Shown one piece after another: positions 8,959 through 18,491 of a stretch of DNA of 64,000 nucleotides; within the stretch, counting starts at the first letter, position 1, and each line of letters begins with the position of its first letter. The notes under the pieces were generated by a model. It searched no databases. It was not told the origin of the DNA and saw only the letters and a program-made list of their open reading frames with translations. Location: positions 3,720,001 to 3,784,000 of the forward strand of contig CP121337.1 of assembly GCA_043554545.1 (NCBI GenBank), read 5' to 3'. The position numbers and the translations under genes are program-made. The stretch comes from UBA7330 sp043554545. Lineage in GTDB: Bacteria; Bacteroidota; Bacteroidia; Cytophagales; Cyclobacteriaceae.

Positions 8959-10274
8959 TACTAAGAAACACGCTATTCCTGCTAATCCTTACCCCATTTA
9001 TTGTTATTGCACAATATACGGACAAGTATGTTTTCGAAACTGACTCATCCAGAAACGGTATTTATAAGGGCGTATTCGACAATGGCCGGATGGCTATGAA
9101 GGGAGAATTAAAAAACGGAAAGAAAGAAGGCCTCTGGTCGTATTATCATACGGATGGAATTATAAAAGAAATCGTCACATATAAAAACGGGGAAAAAGAT
9201 GGGCTTCAAAGGCGTTTTGATAACAATGGATTACTGATCAGCGAAACCTATTTTAAAGACGGTATCCTGGAGGGCCCCTACATGGAGTTTTACGACAATT
9301 CGATGTTAGCATTAGAGGGTTTCTATAAAAATGGAAAGAAAGACAGCACCTGGACAGAACATTTTCCTAATGGGGCTCCCAGCTACATCAAAAACTATGA
9401 GATGGGTACAGCCCATGGAAAATGGACTTACTTTTTCGAATATGGACGCCCAAAATCGGAAGAAAATTACAGCTACGGAGTGGAGACCGGCCGATGGACC
9501 ACCTATTATCCCAACAAACAGAAAAAAACGGTAGTCAATTATAAAAATGGGTTATTGGATGGACCCTATCGTGAATTTCATGAAGATGGCAAAAAGAGTG
9601 TGGAAGGGCAATATGTGATTGGCCTTAAGACAGGCACCTGGGTCAACTTTTTTCCAAGTGGTAACCTCTTTGCCATTGGCGATTATGAAAAAGATGAAAA
9701 ACAGGGAATCTGGAAGTACTTTACTGAATATGGTTCATTAAGTGAGGAAGGTCCCTATCAATATGATCAGCGACAAGGTCAATGGATCTATTATCATGAC
9801 AATGACAAAGCTGAAATGATTGGTTCATTTCAAAATGATGAAAAGAACGGGCTTTGGGGCTTATTTTATGAAAATGAACAACTGAAACAAGAGCAAATGT
9901 GGAGCATGGGGAAACTCATGAGTGTTACGCCTTTCTTTACCATTAAGGGAGAGAAAAAAGATCCAGGAACAATAAAAGATGGAACCGGAACACTCATTAC
10001 ATATTCTACAGCAGGTAGGGTTGATGCCATTTATAACTATGTTAATGGATTTCTTCAAGGCGAATTTAATGCTTACTTCCCGAATGGAATTGTGCAGGAA
10101 TCCGGAAGGTACACCCGAAACAAAAGAGAAGGCAGCTGGAAGCAATATCATGAAAATGGTCATTTGGCAGTAGAGGGGAAATATACCAACGGAGAAATGT
10201 CTGGGAAATGGAAATATTACAACCCCCGTGGTCGTCTTATCAATGTCATTAATCATGACGAGGAACCTGAATAG
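8955..10274 (+). CDS. secreted MORN-type repeat protein
   Basis: A signal peptide (about 1-19, ending before QYTDKY) is followed by some 14 or more repeats of the MORN/YwqK type, with the pattern YxNGxxxGxWxxYxxNG over about residues 25-430 of 439. Such repeats form extended beta structures; in Bacteroidota they occur in envelope proteins of unknown role. The ATG overlaps the preceding stop by four bases, so translation is coupled to the unknown gene upstream. Annotation pipelines often label this repeat a YwqK antitoxin motif; nothing here supports a toxin-antitoxin role. Confidence 0.85.
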   Translation: MILRNTLFLLILTPFIVIAQYTDKYVFETDSSRNGIYKGVFDNGRMAMKGELKNGKKEGLWSYYHTDGIIKEIVTYKNGEKDGLQRRFDNNGLLISETYFKDGILEGPYMEFYDNSMLALEGFYKNGKKDSTWTEHFPNGAPSYIKNYEMGTAHGKWTYFFEYGRPKSEENYSYGVETGRWTTYYPNKQKKTVVNYKNGLLDGPYREFHEDGKKSVEGQYVIGLKTGTWVNFFPSGNLFAIGDYEKDEKQGIWKYFTEYGSLSEEGPYQYDQRQGQWIYYHDNDKAEMIGSFQNDEKNGLWGLFYENEQLKQEQMWSMGKLMSVTPFFTIKGEKKDPGTIKDGTGTLITYSTAGRVDAIYNYVNGFLQGEFNAYFPNGIVQESGRYTRNKREGSWKQYHENGHLAVEGKYTNGEMSGKWKYYNPRGRLINVINHDEEPE

Positions 10275-10455
10275 TTTCTCTATATTTTTTACACTTTCAT
10301 GATTCTCTATAAGCTGCTCATCACATTTGTATCGAATATGAAATCAACATCAGGTAATTGCCAAATACGGCATAATAAAAGATAGAAACTCCACTTATAT
10401 AGAAAACCAATGGAATGTAGCCACTCTTTATTAAATTGGCTTTAAATCTCAAATT

Positions 10456-10929
10456 ATGAAATACCTGGTTATCACTTTATTATTTGCTTTCGGATCATGT
10501 GCCTCAGCTCAGGAACCCCTTATTCGATTCAACTATTTTGAAGATGACTTTAGCCCATTTGATACTTACAGTATCAATGCTTTCAAGCTCAATGGTTTAG
10601 AAGTGGACCATGAGTATAGCATCCGCACAAAATTATTGGTTGATAAATTGCATGAAAGAATGGAGAAAATTGGCATTGATCGACAGGAAGTTGGAGACAT
10701 CTATTTCCAATATAATTTACAAGTTGATACCCTTCCCATTGGGTTTCAAAGACAAGAGGGTCCTTTGCCTCAGGACGTTATTGCAGAGATCACCATAGAT
10801 ATATTTGATGCTGAATATAATGAAAGACTTTTCACTTCGAATGTATACGGCCTTTTAGTTGAAGACGAAAAGAATGGTAAGACCATTAAGAAAATTTACC
10901 GCAAACTCTTTAGAGACCTTGAGAATTAA
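10456..10929 (+). CDS. secreted protein of unknown function
   Basis: A 157-residue protein with a clear signal peptide (MKYLVITLLFAFGSCASAQ). The mature part is charged and mixed alpha/beta, with no recognised motif. A Cys in the signal region (FGSCAS) does not make a convincing lipobox because the AQ cleavage site fits better. Its TAA stop overlaps the rsmE ATG by one base (TAATG), so the pair is probably one transcript. Upstream, 10275-10455 contains no other gene. Confidence 0.75.
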   Translation: MKYLVITLLFAFGSCASAQEPLIRFNYFEDDFSPFDTYSINAFKLNGLEVDHEYSIRTKLLVDKLHERMEKIGIDRQEVGDIYFQYNLQVDTLPIGFQRQEGPLPQDVIAEITIDIFDAEYNERLFTSNVYGLLVEDEKNGKTIKKIYRKLFRDLEN

Positions 10930-11627
10930 TGGATGATTTCTATCAACCAGAAATCCTAAACTCCCCTATCCTGGCAGGAGAAGAATTCAAACATTGTATC
11001 AGCGTATTAAGAAATAAAGCAGGAGATAAGGTTGGCATTTTCGATGGTCAGGGCAATTATTATGTAACTCAAATTAGTTCTATTGAAAAGCATCAATGCA
11101 GCCTGGAAATATTAGAAAAAAAAGAAATCCCCAGTAAACCCTTTCGGACCCACCTTGTAATAGCTCCTACTAAGAGCATGGATCGAATGGAATGGATGAT
11201 GGAGAAGCTTTGCGAAATTGGTGTGGATGAAGTTTCCTTTATTCATACCCAACATGCCGAAAGACCTAAACTAAAAACAGAACGCTTGAATAAGAAAGCC
11301 ATCAGCGCACTAAAACAAGCTAAAAGCGGCTATCTAACCAAGATAAATCCGCTTATCCGGTTTAGCGATTTTATAAAAAAAGAAACTGTAGTTGAAACTA
11401 AATTAATAGCAACAGTCAGGGATGACCTATCCTATTTGAGTAAAGCAATTAAACCTAAACAATCTGTGATGATCCTAATTGGTCCGGAAGGTGATTTCTC
11501 TGCAAATGAAATAGAACAGGCATCAGCCAAAGGTTTTAAATTAGTTTCTTTAGGTAAAAACATACTCAGAACTGAAACTGCAGGATTTACGGCCGCGCAT
11601 ACGGTTAATGTGATAAACTATTGCTGA
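10929..11627 (+). CDS. rsmE: 16S rRNA (uracil1498-N3)-methyltransferase
   Basis: SPOUT-class methyltransferase that makes m3U1498 in 16S rRNA using S-adenosylmethionine. Signature stretches are LIGPEGDFSANEIEQA and LGKNILRTETA near the C-terminal knot, plus a small N-terminal PUA-like part with the HCISVLRNKAGD type motif. The 232-residue length is normal. It overlaps the preceding gene by one base and the converging lipoprotein gene by ten bases at its 3' end. Confidence 0.95.
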   Translation: MDDFYQPEILNSPILAGEEFKHCISVLRNKAGDKVGIFDGQGNYYVTQISSIEKHQCSLEILEKKEIPSKPFRTHLVIAPTKSMDRMEWMMEKLCEIGVDEVSFIHTQHAERPKLKTERLNKKAISALKQAKSGYLTKINPLIRFSDFIKKETVVETKLIATVRDDLSYLSKAIKPKQSVMILIGPEGDFSANEIEQASAKGFKLVSLGKNILRTETAGFTAAHTVNVINYC

Positions 11628-12079
11628 ACCGCCTCGAAAGAAGCACTAATTCCAGCTCCATCTCTTTCATAGGTAAGCTTTAAGAACCGAGAGGTAATAT
11701 TCTCTACTTGCATAAAATCAATGGGCCCATCTGCATAGAGGAGCTGGTCTATAAAAATATTATCGGCGGAAGCCGCTGCAAACCTTCCTAGCAAAAGTGT
11801 ATCAGAGGTAGTGCAACTAACTTTTGGGATGATCTCAAATGCATCTACTGAATCATTGCGGGTATTTTCGGCTATTAAGAAATACAGATATAAGCTATCT
11901 GCACACGTACTAATGGGTTGGTTTTGACCATTCTCAATGTACTGTGTTCTCATCCATGTTTTAGAACTGTCATTGGTCAATAACCTGACCACCTGATAAT
12001 CATAGAACCCTAAAGGGATGTCATCCTCCTGACAACCAGCGAGTATTAGCATAAAGACAGATAGTAGAATCAGCTTCAT
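11618..12079 (-). CDS. small lipoprotein of unknown function
   Basis: The frame is open to 12148, but ATG 12079 gives a good lipoprotein signal (MKLILLSVFMLILAGC, lipid-bearing Cys16) and is preferred; the longer form would bury it. The mature part (about 138 residues) looks like a beta-rich Bacteroidota lipocalin-like domain, with VVRLLTNDSSKTWMRT near its start. That segment resembles lipocalin-like outer lipoproteins, but the family is not certain. The 3' end overlaps rsmE by ten bases in convergent orientation. Confidence 0.75.
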   Translation of the reverse strand: MKLILLSVFMLILAGCQEDDIPLGFYDYQVVRLLTNDSSKTWMRTQYIENGQNQPISTCADSLYLYFLIAENTRNDSVDAFEIIPKVSCTTSDTLLLGRFAAASADNIFIDQLLYADGPIDFMQVENITSRFLKLTYERDGAGISASFEAVQQ

Positions 12080-12212
12080 CTTGATAAAAAACGAAGGGAC
12101 AGAAAATATTTTTCTATGTATATGTCGCCAAAAATTCATAAAGGTCAAAAATAGACGTTCTGCTCATCTATTTTATGGAGATTACGTTGTCTTTATCAAG
12201 AAAGTTAAATTC

Positions 12213-12773
12213 ATGAAAAAAAATCGAAGAGAAATCATTGAATGGTCTATCCTGATAATTGTGGTTGGAACACTTTATCTGACAGGTCTTCACACGCAGG
12301 TATTGGGAAGTATACAGCGAGTCATGCTTTTTACAGGAATTATTACGCCAGATCTTAATGACGCCAGGACACCTGCCTCCTATAATTTTATATTGGAGGA
12401 TTTTAATGGTAATAAAATTCCCTTTTCTAAGTTTCAGGAGGAAAAAGTCTTCTTGAACTTTTGGGCTACCTGGTGTCCTCCATGCATCGCTGAAATGCCA
12501 GACATTCATGACCTATATGAAAAAATTGGTGATCAGACATCTTTTGTTATGATTTCTATGGATAAAGACAGGGAAAAAGCGAAAGAATTTATCCGAAAAA
12601 AAGAATTTAACTTCCCCGTATATTTTTTAGCATCCGGACTACCGTCGGTTTATGATCCACACTCCATTCCAACGACCTATGTCATCTCACCGGATGGTGA
12701 AATCGTCGTAACCAGACACGGAATGGCAAAATACGACACAGATAAATTCATAAAATTCCTGAAGGATCTATAA
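12213..12773 (+). CDS. TlpA-like membrane-anchored thioredoxin
   Basis: An N-terminal membrane anchor (about 9-26) is followed by a TlpA/ResA type redoxin domain with FWATWCPPC (C88, C91) and a cis-Pro region HSIPTTYVI. The active site should face the periplasm and reduce or oxidise thiols of secreted proteins or cytochromes. The frame is open from 12081, but ATG 12213 (186 residues) gives a sensible anchor and is chosen. It is divergent from the small lipoprotein with 133 bases between starts. Confidence 0.88.
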   Translation: MKKNRREIIEWSILIIVVGTLYLTGLHTQVLGSIQRVMLFTGIITPDLNDARTPASYNFILEDFNGNKIPFSKFQEEKVFLNFWATWCPPCIAEMPDIHDLYEKIGDQTSFVMISMDKDREKAKEFIRKKEFNFPVYFLASGLPSVYDPHSIPTTYVISPDGEIVVTRHGMAKYDTDKFIKFLKDL

Positions 12774-13871
12774 TTTAAAAAAGATCTTCTTCTGGTAGAG
12801 CCAGTAGCACAGGTACCAATAGATCCCAAATACACACGCAGATCCAATAATCAACTGCATGACAGCAGGCAGACCCACCCAACCGGTAATGTTATCACTA
12901 ATCGTATAGACATAGCCTCTTAACCATCGGTCACCTATTATTTCAAAGGTGATGTAGATGAAAAAAGAGTTCATACCAACAATGGTAAAAAACTTGAGAT
13001 ATTTATTATGTCCCTTCATGTCTATCCACCAATAGGCAAAAGCTAATCCTAAAAGACACCAGCCAAGAGATGCCAGGGTAAAAGATGTCGTGGCAATTCT
13101 TTTGATAATCGGAGTCAGAGATGTCCAATCCAGCATATACCCTATCCCCAGGGCAAGAACCCCCCATACGATTACCGGTTTAATTTGATCCCTGTTATTC
13201 AGTATCCATTTTCCAGCCATCGCACCACCTATCGTATGAACAGCAGTAGGAATACAATTTATCGCTACCCAGCCCCCTCCATTGATTTTATTCATAAGCA
13301 CCAAGTCCATCCAATTACCAAAGTTTTGTTGATCTGTAAAAGGTTGATCGAAGCCCGGAACTCCTGTAAAACGATAAAGTATTTCAGTAAGTAATAGCAG
13401 TCCCACGCATACCAGGGCTTGTTGCAGATAGCTCCAACGAAATACCAGGAAAGCTACCAACATGGTAAATGAAAGCTGAGTTAAAACATTCCAAAGTTCA
13501 AAAGACAAATGGTCCCCGCGAACGGCATAATCCAGTACCCCCCAGAAAAATAACCATCCCGAACGGGTAAGCGCCTTCTTAAATGATTGGTTCCATGACT
13601 TGCCCATGGCATATTGCTTATGTAATGAAAAGGCCATGGCTGTTCCCGCTATAAACATGAAACCCGGCTGAATGAGGTCCCAAAATCTTAATCCATTCCA
13701 GGGATGATGATGAAATTGCATAAAAAAATCATGCAAGAAGCCATCTGTATACTCCGTGATATGATACAGCCCCGCTGCCTCAATGGCCAGAAGCACCATG
13801 ATAAAGCCCCGCATAAAATCCAGGGACAACAATCTTTTTTGTGGGGTTACCAAATCCGGGTTATCAGTCAT
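12768..13871 (-). CDS. DUF5009/heparan-N-acetyltransferase-like membrane protein
   Basis: Polytopic inner-membrane protein (367 residues, about 10 hydrophobic segments). It opens with RLLSLDFMRGFIMVLLAIE, the hallmark of the COG4299/NagX group related to heparan-alpha-glucosaminide N-acetyltransferase, followed by the family-typical FWDLIQPGFMFIAGTAMAFS. Members are thought to acetylate sugars across the membrane, which would fit the nearby glycan genes. It ends six bases inside the TlpA 3' end (convergent). It lies 25 bases downstream of the PepSY protein gene. Confidence 0.85.
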   Translation of the reverse strand: MTDNPDLVTPQKRLLSLDFMRGFIMVLLAIEAAGLYHITEYTDGFLHDFFMQFHHHPWNGLRFWDLIQPGFMFIAGTAMAFSLHKQYAMGKSWNQSFKKALTRSGWLFFWGVLDYAVRGDHLSFELWNVLTQLSFTMLVAFLVFRWSYLQQALVCVGLLLLTEILYRFTGVPGFDQPFTDQQNFGNWMDLVLMNKINGGGWVAINCIPTAVHTIGGAMAGKWILNNRDQIKPVIVWGVLALGIGYMLDWTSLTPIIKRIATTSFTLASLGWCLLGLAFAYWWIDMKGHNKYLKFFTIVGMNSFFIYITFEIIGDRWLRGYVYTISDNITGWVGLPAVMQLIIGSACVFGIYWYLCYWLYQKKIFFKL

Positions 13872-13896
13872 TTGCTTAGGTTTCTTTTAAAAGTAG

Positions 13897-14991
13897 TTAT
13901 TTTTTGCTTTTCCTTCCCAGCCAGTATATAAGTCCTGTAATGGGTAAGGAGGCAGCAATCAAGGAAGAGAGAAAGACCAGGATTCTACCAGCCAGTCCAG
14001 CAATGCTGCCAAAATGGATATCATAAACCATCCCATGTAGTTTCTCATAAGTACTTATCTTATCCCCGGGTCCATGTATAAACAATCCCTTTATTTCTTC
14101 TCCGCTGTATCGATCAAAATAATAGTGAAACGAAGCATAATTTAGCATGGAAGGATCATTTAGTGTAACTCTGATAATATCCTCTTTTCCATGGGGATTG
14201 CTGATCCTGCATGTCTTACCCGGAAAACGTTCTCTAAAAGCCAGGGTAATGCTATCCATTAAATCAAAAGGATTAATACCATTGCCTATATTCAGGGTAT
14301 CAGATTTTGGTTGCTCGTAAACAACGCCAGTCTCTCCAGTCATTCCTTTCAGGCCACGCTTAACGATATCAAAGCCCCAAAATAAACCTGTCAGAACAGT
14401 GAAGATTACGATCCAGGTAGCATAAAAACCAAGCACATTGTGTAAATCATAATTTAGCTTTTTTGGTGAAGCCCCCCACTTGATCATAAACTTTCCCTTT
14501 CTTTCTTTTTTACTGGAAGGCCACCAAATAACGAGTCCAGTGATTAGCATGATCAAAAAGAGTAGCGTGACCCAGTGGACCACTTCACGCCCAATCTTTT
14601 TCATCAGTAGGTTTCGATGTAATCCCACTAAAAAACTAATTATCCCGGTATTCATATCCTGTATATGAATCAATTCAGCCGTATACGGATTAAGTTGTGC
14701 AATGTAATAGGTCCCCTGGCCGTACAGCAAGACTTCACAGGTCCTATCTTCTTCTCTGAAAAAAGCTGTTCGATAATCTCCTTTAGGAAATTCTCGGTCT
14801 ATTATTTCCTTGAGGTCCGATGGCAGAACGAAAGCCTTTTGCTGAGGCATGATGCTTTGATGAAAAAACAACTGGCGCATTTCCGGTTGCCAAACGAGTA
14901 GGGCACCTGAAAAGGCGACTACAAAGAAAAGGATTCCTACAATTAACCCTATCCATAGGTGTACCTGACCCATTAGTTGCTTAGCAGTCAT
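13897..14991 (-). CDS. PepSY-associated transmembrane protein
   Basis: A 364-residue inner-membrane protein with the PepSY_TM architecture: a first segment at about 12-33 (HLWIGLIVGILFFVVAFSG), a periplasmic PepSY-like region, a second and third segment near 140-160 and 190-215 with conserved histidines, and a last segment at about 335-357. The HLWIGL and LHNVLGFYATWI histidine motifs are seen in the iron-uptake-associated PiuB/FoxB-like group. Roles in siderophore reduction are proposed for some relatives; here no siderophore receptor is adjacent. Confidence 0.85.
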   Translation of the reverse strand: MTAKQLMGQVHLWIGLIVGILFFVVAFSGALLVWQPEMRQLFFHQSIMPQQKAFVLPSDLKEIIDREFPKGDYRTAFFREEDRTCEVLLYGQGTYYIAQLNPYTAELIHIQDMNTGIISFLVGLHRNLLMKKIGREVVHWVTLLFLIMLITGLVIWWPSSKKERKGKFMIKWGASPKKLNYDLHNVLGFYATWIVIFTVLTGLFWGFDIVKRGLKGMTGETGVVYEQPKSDTLNIGNGINPFDLMDSITLAFRERFPGKTCRISNPHGKEDIIRVTLNDPSMLNYASFHYYFDRYSGEEIKGLFIHGPGDKISTYEKLHGMVYDIHFGSIAGLAGRILVFLSSLIAASLPITGLIYWLGRKSKK

Positions 14992-15034
14992 ATACCAGAA
15001 ATCTGAAAGAGATAATTTCGAAAATCCACACCAT

Positions 15035-16024
15035 CTAATTTAAGCAATCCATTCCAGGAAAGATACAAGGCCTTTTGGATGTATTTTGTATGCTATTCCT
15101 GAGTGAAAGAGCTACTTCAAACCCCCACCCGTGTAATGTTTCTAGTTGGTTATTTTCTGTCATGTCCATTTCCGCACAATCCCCATTTCCTGGTCCCCAA
15201 GACCAGGCCATCCATCCAGTACCTACCTCCTCACTATACTCCAGTATGTATTTATAATCTATGCAGCATTTACAACCTACTTCAATGGGTGCAAACTCTC
15301 CAATGATAAATGCCAGATTTTTTTGTCTGGCTTCGTCAATGGTACTTTTAATGCGTGCTTGAGGAATGTTGGAGTCCCATGGGTGCCAGGAAAAAATAAC
15401 ATTACCTGTCGGGTCCGCCTGAATAATTTCCGGACCTTGATTGAGGATATCACTTTCCCTTCTTCCCCAGCCAGCGGCATCGATCACGAGCGGGACGGTA
15501 ATGCCTGCATTCCTTAATTGTAAAACCGCATTCTGGTAGGCCTCTCTGTATTCAGAACCAGTTACATCATGATTTCCGGCTTCATTAGCAATGTTTAATA
15601 ACACATACTTTTTGTGCTTCTCTATTACCTTCACAATATCTTCCCTACTCCAATAATCGATACACTGCTGAAGGTTTTCCCATTTGCCTGTAGCCTCCCA
15701 AACAGCAGGCATGGCAACCATATGATTGGCAATGCAATTAGCAATCGTAACGTCAAGTTCCTCGGCAGTGCCTTTTGTAAACCAAAATATCCTGACAATA
15801 TTGGCCCCGGTCTTCTCAATCTCCCGGAAAGATTCTTTACCGGATCGATCCTGATAAAAAATCATTTTATTGACTCCCCTCGCTATAAAGGCTTCCCCAT
15901 TGGGCGCATATATGCCAGCACCTTTCACATAAAAAGTCTCCCTGCCCTCTTCTTTTCTTTCAGAACAAGAAAAAATCACGAGACTAAGAACGAAAATGGT
16001 CATAAGTACTTTGGCGTAGATCAT
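15035..16024 (-). CDS. GH5-like glycoside hydrolase lipoprotein
   Basis: A lipoprotein-type signal (Cys20 in VIFSC) precedes a TIM-barrel of the cellulase/mannanase GH5 type (329 residues). The start of the domain reads RGVNKMIFYQDRSG. The acid/base Glu is in NIANEAGN (about 146) and the nucleophile Glu in IIGEFAP (about 247). The barrel is complete and single-domain. It is divergent from the sulfatase with a 130-base gap, which must hold promoters for both. The substrate, possibly a beta-mannan-like polymer, is inference. Confidence 0.82.
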   Translation of the reverse strand: MIYAKVLMTIFVLSLVIFSCSERKEEGRETFYVKGAGIYAPNGEAFIARGVNKMIFYQDRSGKESFREIEKTGANIVRIFWFTKGTAEELDVTIANCIANHMVAMPAVWEATGKWENLQQCIDYWSREDIVKVIEKHKKYVLLNIANEAGNHDVTGSEYREAYQNAVLQLRNAGITVPLVIDAAGWGRRESDILNQGPEIIQADPTGNVIFSWHPWDSNIPQARIKSTIDEARQKNLAFIIGEFAPIEVGCKCCIDYKYILEYSEEVGTGWMAWSWGPGNGDCAEMDMTENNQLETLHGWGFEVALSLRNSIQNTSKRPCIFPGMDCLN

Positions 16025-16155
16025 TTAGAAATCGGTGGACTTGACGGATAAAAGTAACGGATTGCTTTAATATTAGTAAACATTTTAATATTCACTTGCT
16101 GATCAATCAAAGCTTAAAACATTCCAATCAATCATATTTGTTAAATTAGCTCGAA

Positions 16156-17586
16156 ATGAGCTTAAGACATATCCCAATGAATCGCAATACTTACTTACTG
16201 CTTGTATCTCTTATTTTCTTTTACAGTTGTGAATCTCCAACTGCCAATGAAGCAAAAGGACCTCCCAACTTCGTGGTTATCTTTTGTGATGACCTTGGCT
16301 ATGGAGATTTAGGTACGTATGGTCACCCCACAATACTCACCCCGAACCTGGATCAGATGGCAACTGAAGGTCAAAAATGGACCAACTTCTATGTCGCTGC
16401 CTCCGTATGCACTCCGAGCCGGGCTGCATTAATGACCGGTAGGTATCCAATCAGAAGCGGCATGTGTAGCAATAAGGCCAGGGTATTATTTCCAAACTCT
16501 GTAAATGGCTTACCACAAAGTGAAATTACCATTGCTGAATCCCTCAAAGACTTAGGTTATCAAACAGCGGCAATTGGAAAATGGCACCTCGGTCATAAGG
16601 AGCAATTTCTGCCCACCAATAACGGCTTTGATTCCTACTTTGGGATTCCCTACAGCAATGACATGGATGCACAGACAGAAGGAAAAAGGTACTGGGAATT
16701 TGCGGATAGCATCCCTGTTAAATATTACAATGTGCCTTTGATGAAAGATACAGAGGTCTATGAAAGGCCAGCTGAACAGCATACTTTAACCAAAAGATAC
16801 AGTCAGGCTGCTGTCGATTACATCAAGACCAATGGCGATAAGCCTTTCTTTCTATACCTGGCTCATAACCTGCCTCATATTCCACTTTTTACTTCACCAG
16901 AATTCGCTGGAACCAGCAAACGCGGATTGTACGGTGATGTGATTGAAGAAATTGACAATGGCGTAGGTAAAATTTTACAAGCTTTAAAAGATGAAGGACT
17001 TGATGAGAACACCTTAGTCATATTCACTTCAGACAATGGCCCCTGGCGTGTATTTAATCACCATGGTGGTTCAGCAGGACTTCTCAGAGGAGGAAAAGGA
17101 AATACCTGGGAAGCAGGTATGCGCGTACCGGGAATTTTCTGGTGGCCTGGAAAGGTAAAACCCGGGATCCAGACAGACCTGGGGTCCACACTTGACATAT
17201 TTACAACATTGGTAAGTCTAGCAGGTGGTGATATTCCAAAAGATCGTGTCATGGATGGATACGACCTAAGCGAAACCTTACTGAACAATTCAGAAAGCCC
17301 ACGGGACCACATGCTATTCTATCGGGGCACAGACCTTTATGCGGCCAGACTTGGAGATTTTAAAGCCCATTATACCATTCAAGGCTCTTACGGGATGTGG
17401 GAGAAAAAGGAAGAATTGGAAACACCCCTTCTATTTAATCTCTCTGTGGACCCATCTGAGGAATGGAACATCGTCGATCATCACAAAAATGAATTGCAGA
17501 AAATTAATCAACTGGTAACAGACCATCAAGCCAAATTAGTACCGGGAAAGGACATGCTGGCAGAACGAGAAAGAAAAAATGACTGA
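16156..17586 (+). CDS. family S1 sulfatase lipoprotein
   Basis: Arylsulfatase-type hydrolase. The FGly motif CTPSRAALMTGR has its Cys at residue 85, so the C-type maturase would be needed; metal ligands DD are at 45-46 (FCDDLGYGDLG), and TSDNGPW and GGKGNTWEAG are also present. A lipobox Cys lies at residue 25 (FFYSC), so the true start may be the Met at residue 8 (16177). It removes sulfate from sugars, probably of marine polysaccharide. Its 3' end overlaps the lactonase gene by eight bases. Confidence 0.93.
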   Translation: MSLRHIPMNRNTYLLLVSLIFFYSCESPTANEAKGPPNFVVIFCDDLGYGDLGTYGHPTILTPNLDQMATEGQKWTNFYVAASVCTPSRAALMTGRYPIRSGMCSNKARVLFPNSVNGLPQSEITIAESLKDLGYQTAAIGKWHLGHKEQFLPTNNGFDSYFGIPYSNDMDAQTEGKRYWEFADSIPVKYYNVPLMKDTEVYERPAEQHTLTKRYSQAAVDYIKTNGDKPFFLYLAHNLPHIPLFTSPEFAGTSKRGLYGDVIEEIDNGVGKILQALKDEGLDENTLVIFTSDNGPWRVFNHHGGSAGLLRGGKGNTWEAGMRVPGIFWWPGKVKPGIQTDLGSTLDIFTTLVSLAGGDIPKDRVMDGYDLSETLLNNSESPRDHMLFYRGTDLYAARLGDFKAHYTIQGSYGMWEKKEELETPLLFNLSVDPSEEWNIVDHHKNELQKINQLVTDHQAKLVPGKDMLAERERKND

Positions 17587-18466
17587 AAATCTAAGTATTG
17601 CAGTAAAAACAAAATCAACACTGGGAGAAGGAACCATCTGGGATGATCAGAGAGCATGCCTTTTTTGGGTAGACATCTTCGAGGGAATATTACATCAATT
17701 CATCCCTGATACCGGTGAACACAAGACCATCAAAACTGGTGGGTTTTTGGGTTCAGTGGTGCCTTCAGAAAAGGAAGCGCTCATTTTACTTGTAGATCGA
17801 TCATTTGTCAGTCTAGACTGGAAAAAAGAAAAGTTTAAAACCATCGGCGAAGTAGAAAAAGAACTGACAGGAAACCGGTTCAATGACGGGAAATGTGATC
17901 CTGCCGGTCGCTTTTGGGCGGGAACCATGCCTCAGGCCGAAGACAAACCATCGGGCAGCCTTTATTGCCTCAATAACGACCGATCAATCGAGAAGAAATT
18001 AGATAATATCAGCATATCTAATGGCATCGTTTGGACCTCTGACCAACAGACCATGTATTATATCGATACGCCTACAAAGCAAGTGTGGGGCTTTGATTAT
18101 GACAACAGAAATGGGAACATCAGCAATAAGCGAGTCGTAATTGATGTCCCCGAGCAAGAGGGTTTTCCTGATGGCATGACGATAGATAGTGAAGACAACC
18201 TGTGGATTGCTCACTGGGGTGGATACCAGGTTGCACAATGGGATCCCATCACAGGAGAAAAAATATTTTCAGTTAAGCTACCGGTGAGCCAGGTTACCTC
18301 CTGTGCTTTTGGAGGTGAGGAATTAGATCAATTATATATCAGCTGTGCCAGAAAAGGGCTTAGCGATGCCGCGCTTGAGCAAGAACCTCTGGCTGGTTCA
18401 CTTTTTGTTTATGATACGCAAGGAGATTATCAGGGGGTTCCTGCAAATAGATTTTCGGGTTTATGA
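17579..18466 (+). CDS. SMP-30/gluconolactonase family protein
   Basis: Six-bladed beta-propeller sugar lactonase (295 residues), cytoplasmic because no signal is seen. Family motifs are LGEGTIWDD near residue 15, GNRFNDGKCDPAGRFWAGTM in the middle, SNGIVW and DGMTIDSEDNLWIA; these carry the metal-binding Glu, Asn and Asp. It overlaps the sulfatase by eight bases, so sugar released and desulfated outside may be oxidised and delactonised inside. The exact substrate is unknown. Confidence 0.9.
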   Translation: MTENLSIAVKTKSTLGEGTIWDDQRACLFWVDIFEGILHQFIPDTGEHKTIKTGGFLGSVVPSEKEALILLVDRSFVSLDWKKEKFKTIGEVEKELTGNRFNDGKCDPAGRFWAGTMPQAEDKPSGSLYCLNNDRSIEKKLDNISISNGIVWTSDQQTMYYIDTPTKQVWGFDYDNRNGNISNKRVVIDVPEQEGFPDGMTIDSEDNLWIAHWGGYQVAQWDPITGEKIFSVKLPVSQVTSCAFGGEELDQLYISCARKGLSDAALEQEPLAGSLFVYDTQGDYQGVPANRFSGL

Positions 18467-18491
18467 TTGTCATTTAATATTTAAGCCCTGG

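Noticed and set aside
8955..10274. Toxin-antitoxin system suggested by the YwqK-like repeats
   Set aside because: The repeats are generic MORN-type; there is a signal peptide and no toxin gene nearby.
12080..12148. Longer start of the small lipoprotein
   Set aside because: It would place 23 charged and aromatic residues before a clear lipoprotein signal.
12081..12212. N-terminal extension of the TlpA-like protein
   Set aside because: The extra 44 residues have no signal-like or conserved character, and the ATG at 12213 gives a proper membrane anchor.
15075..15517. Open frames on the plus strand inside the GH5-like gene
   Set aside because: They overlap a clear glycoside hydrolase gene on the other strand and show no protein family features.
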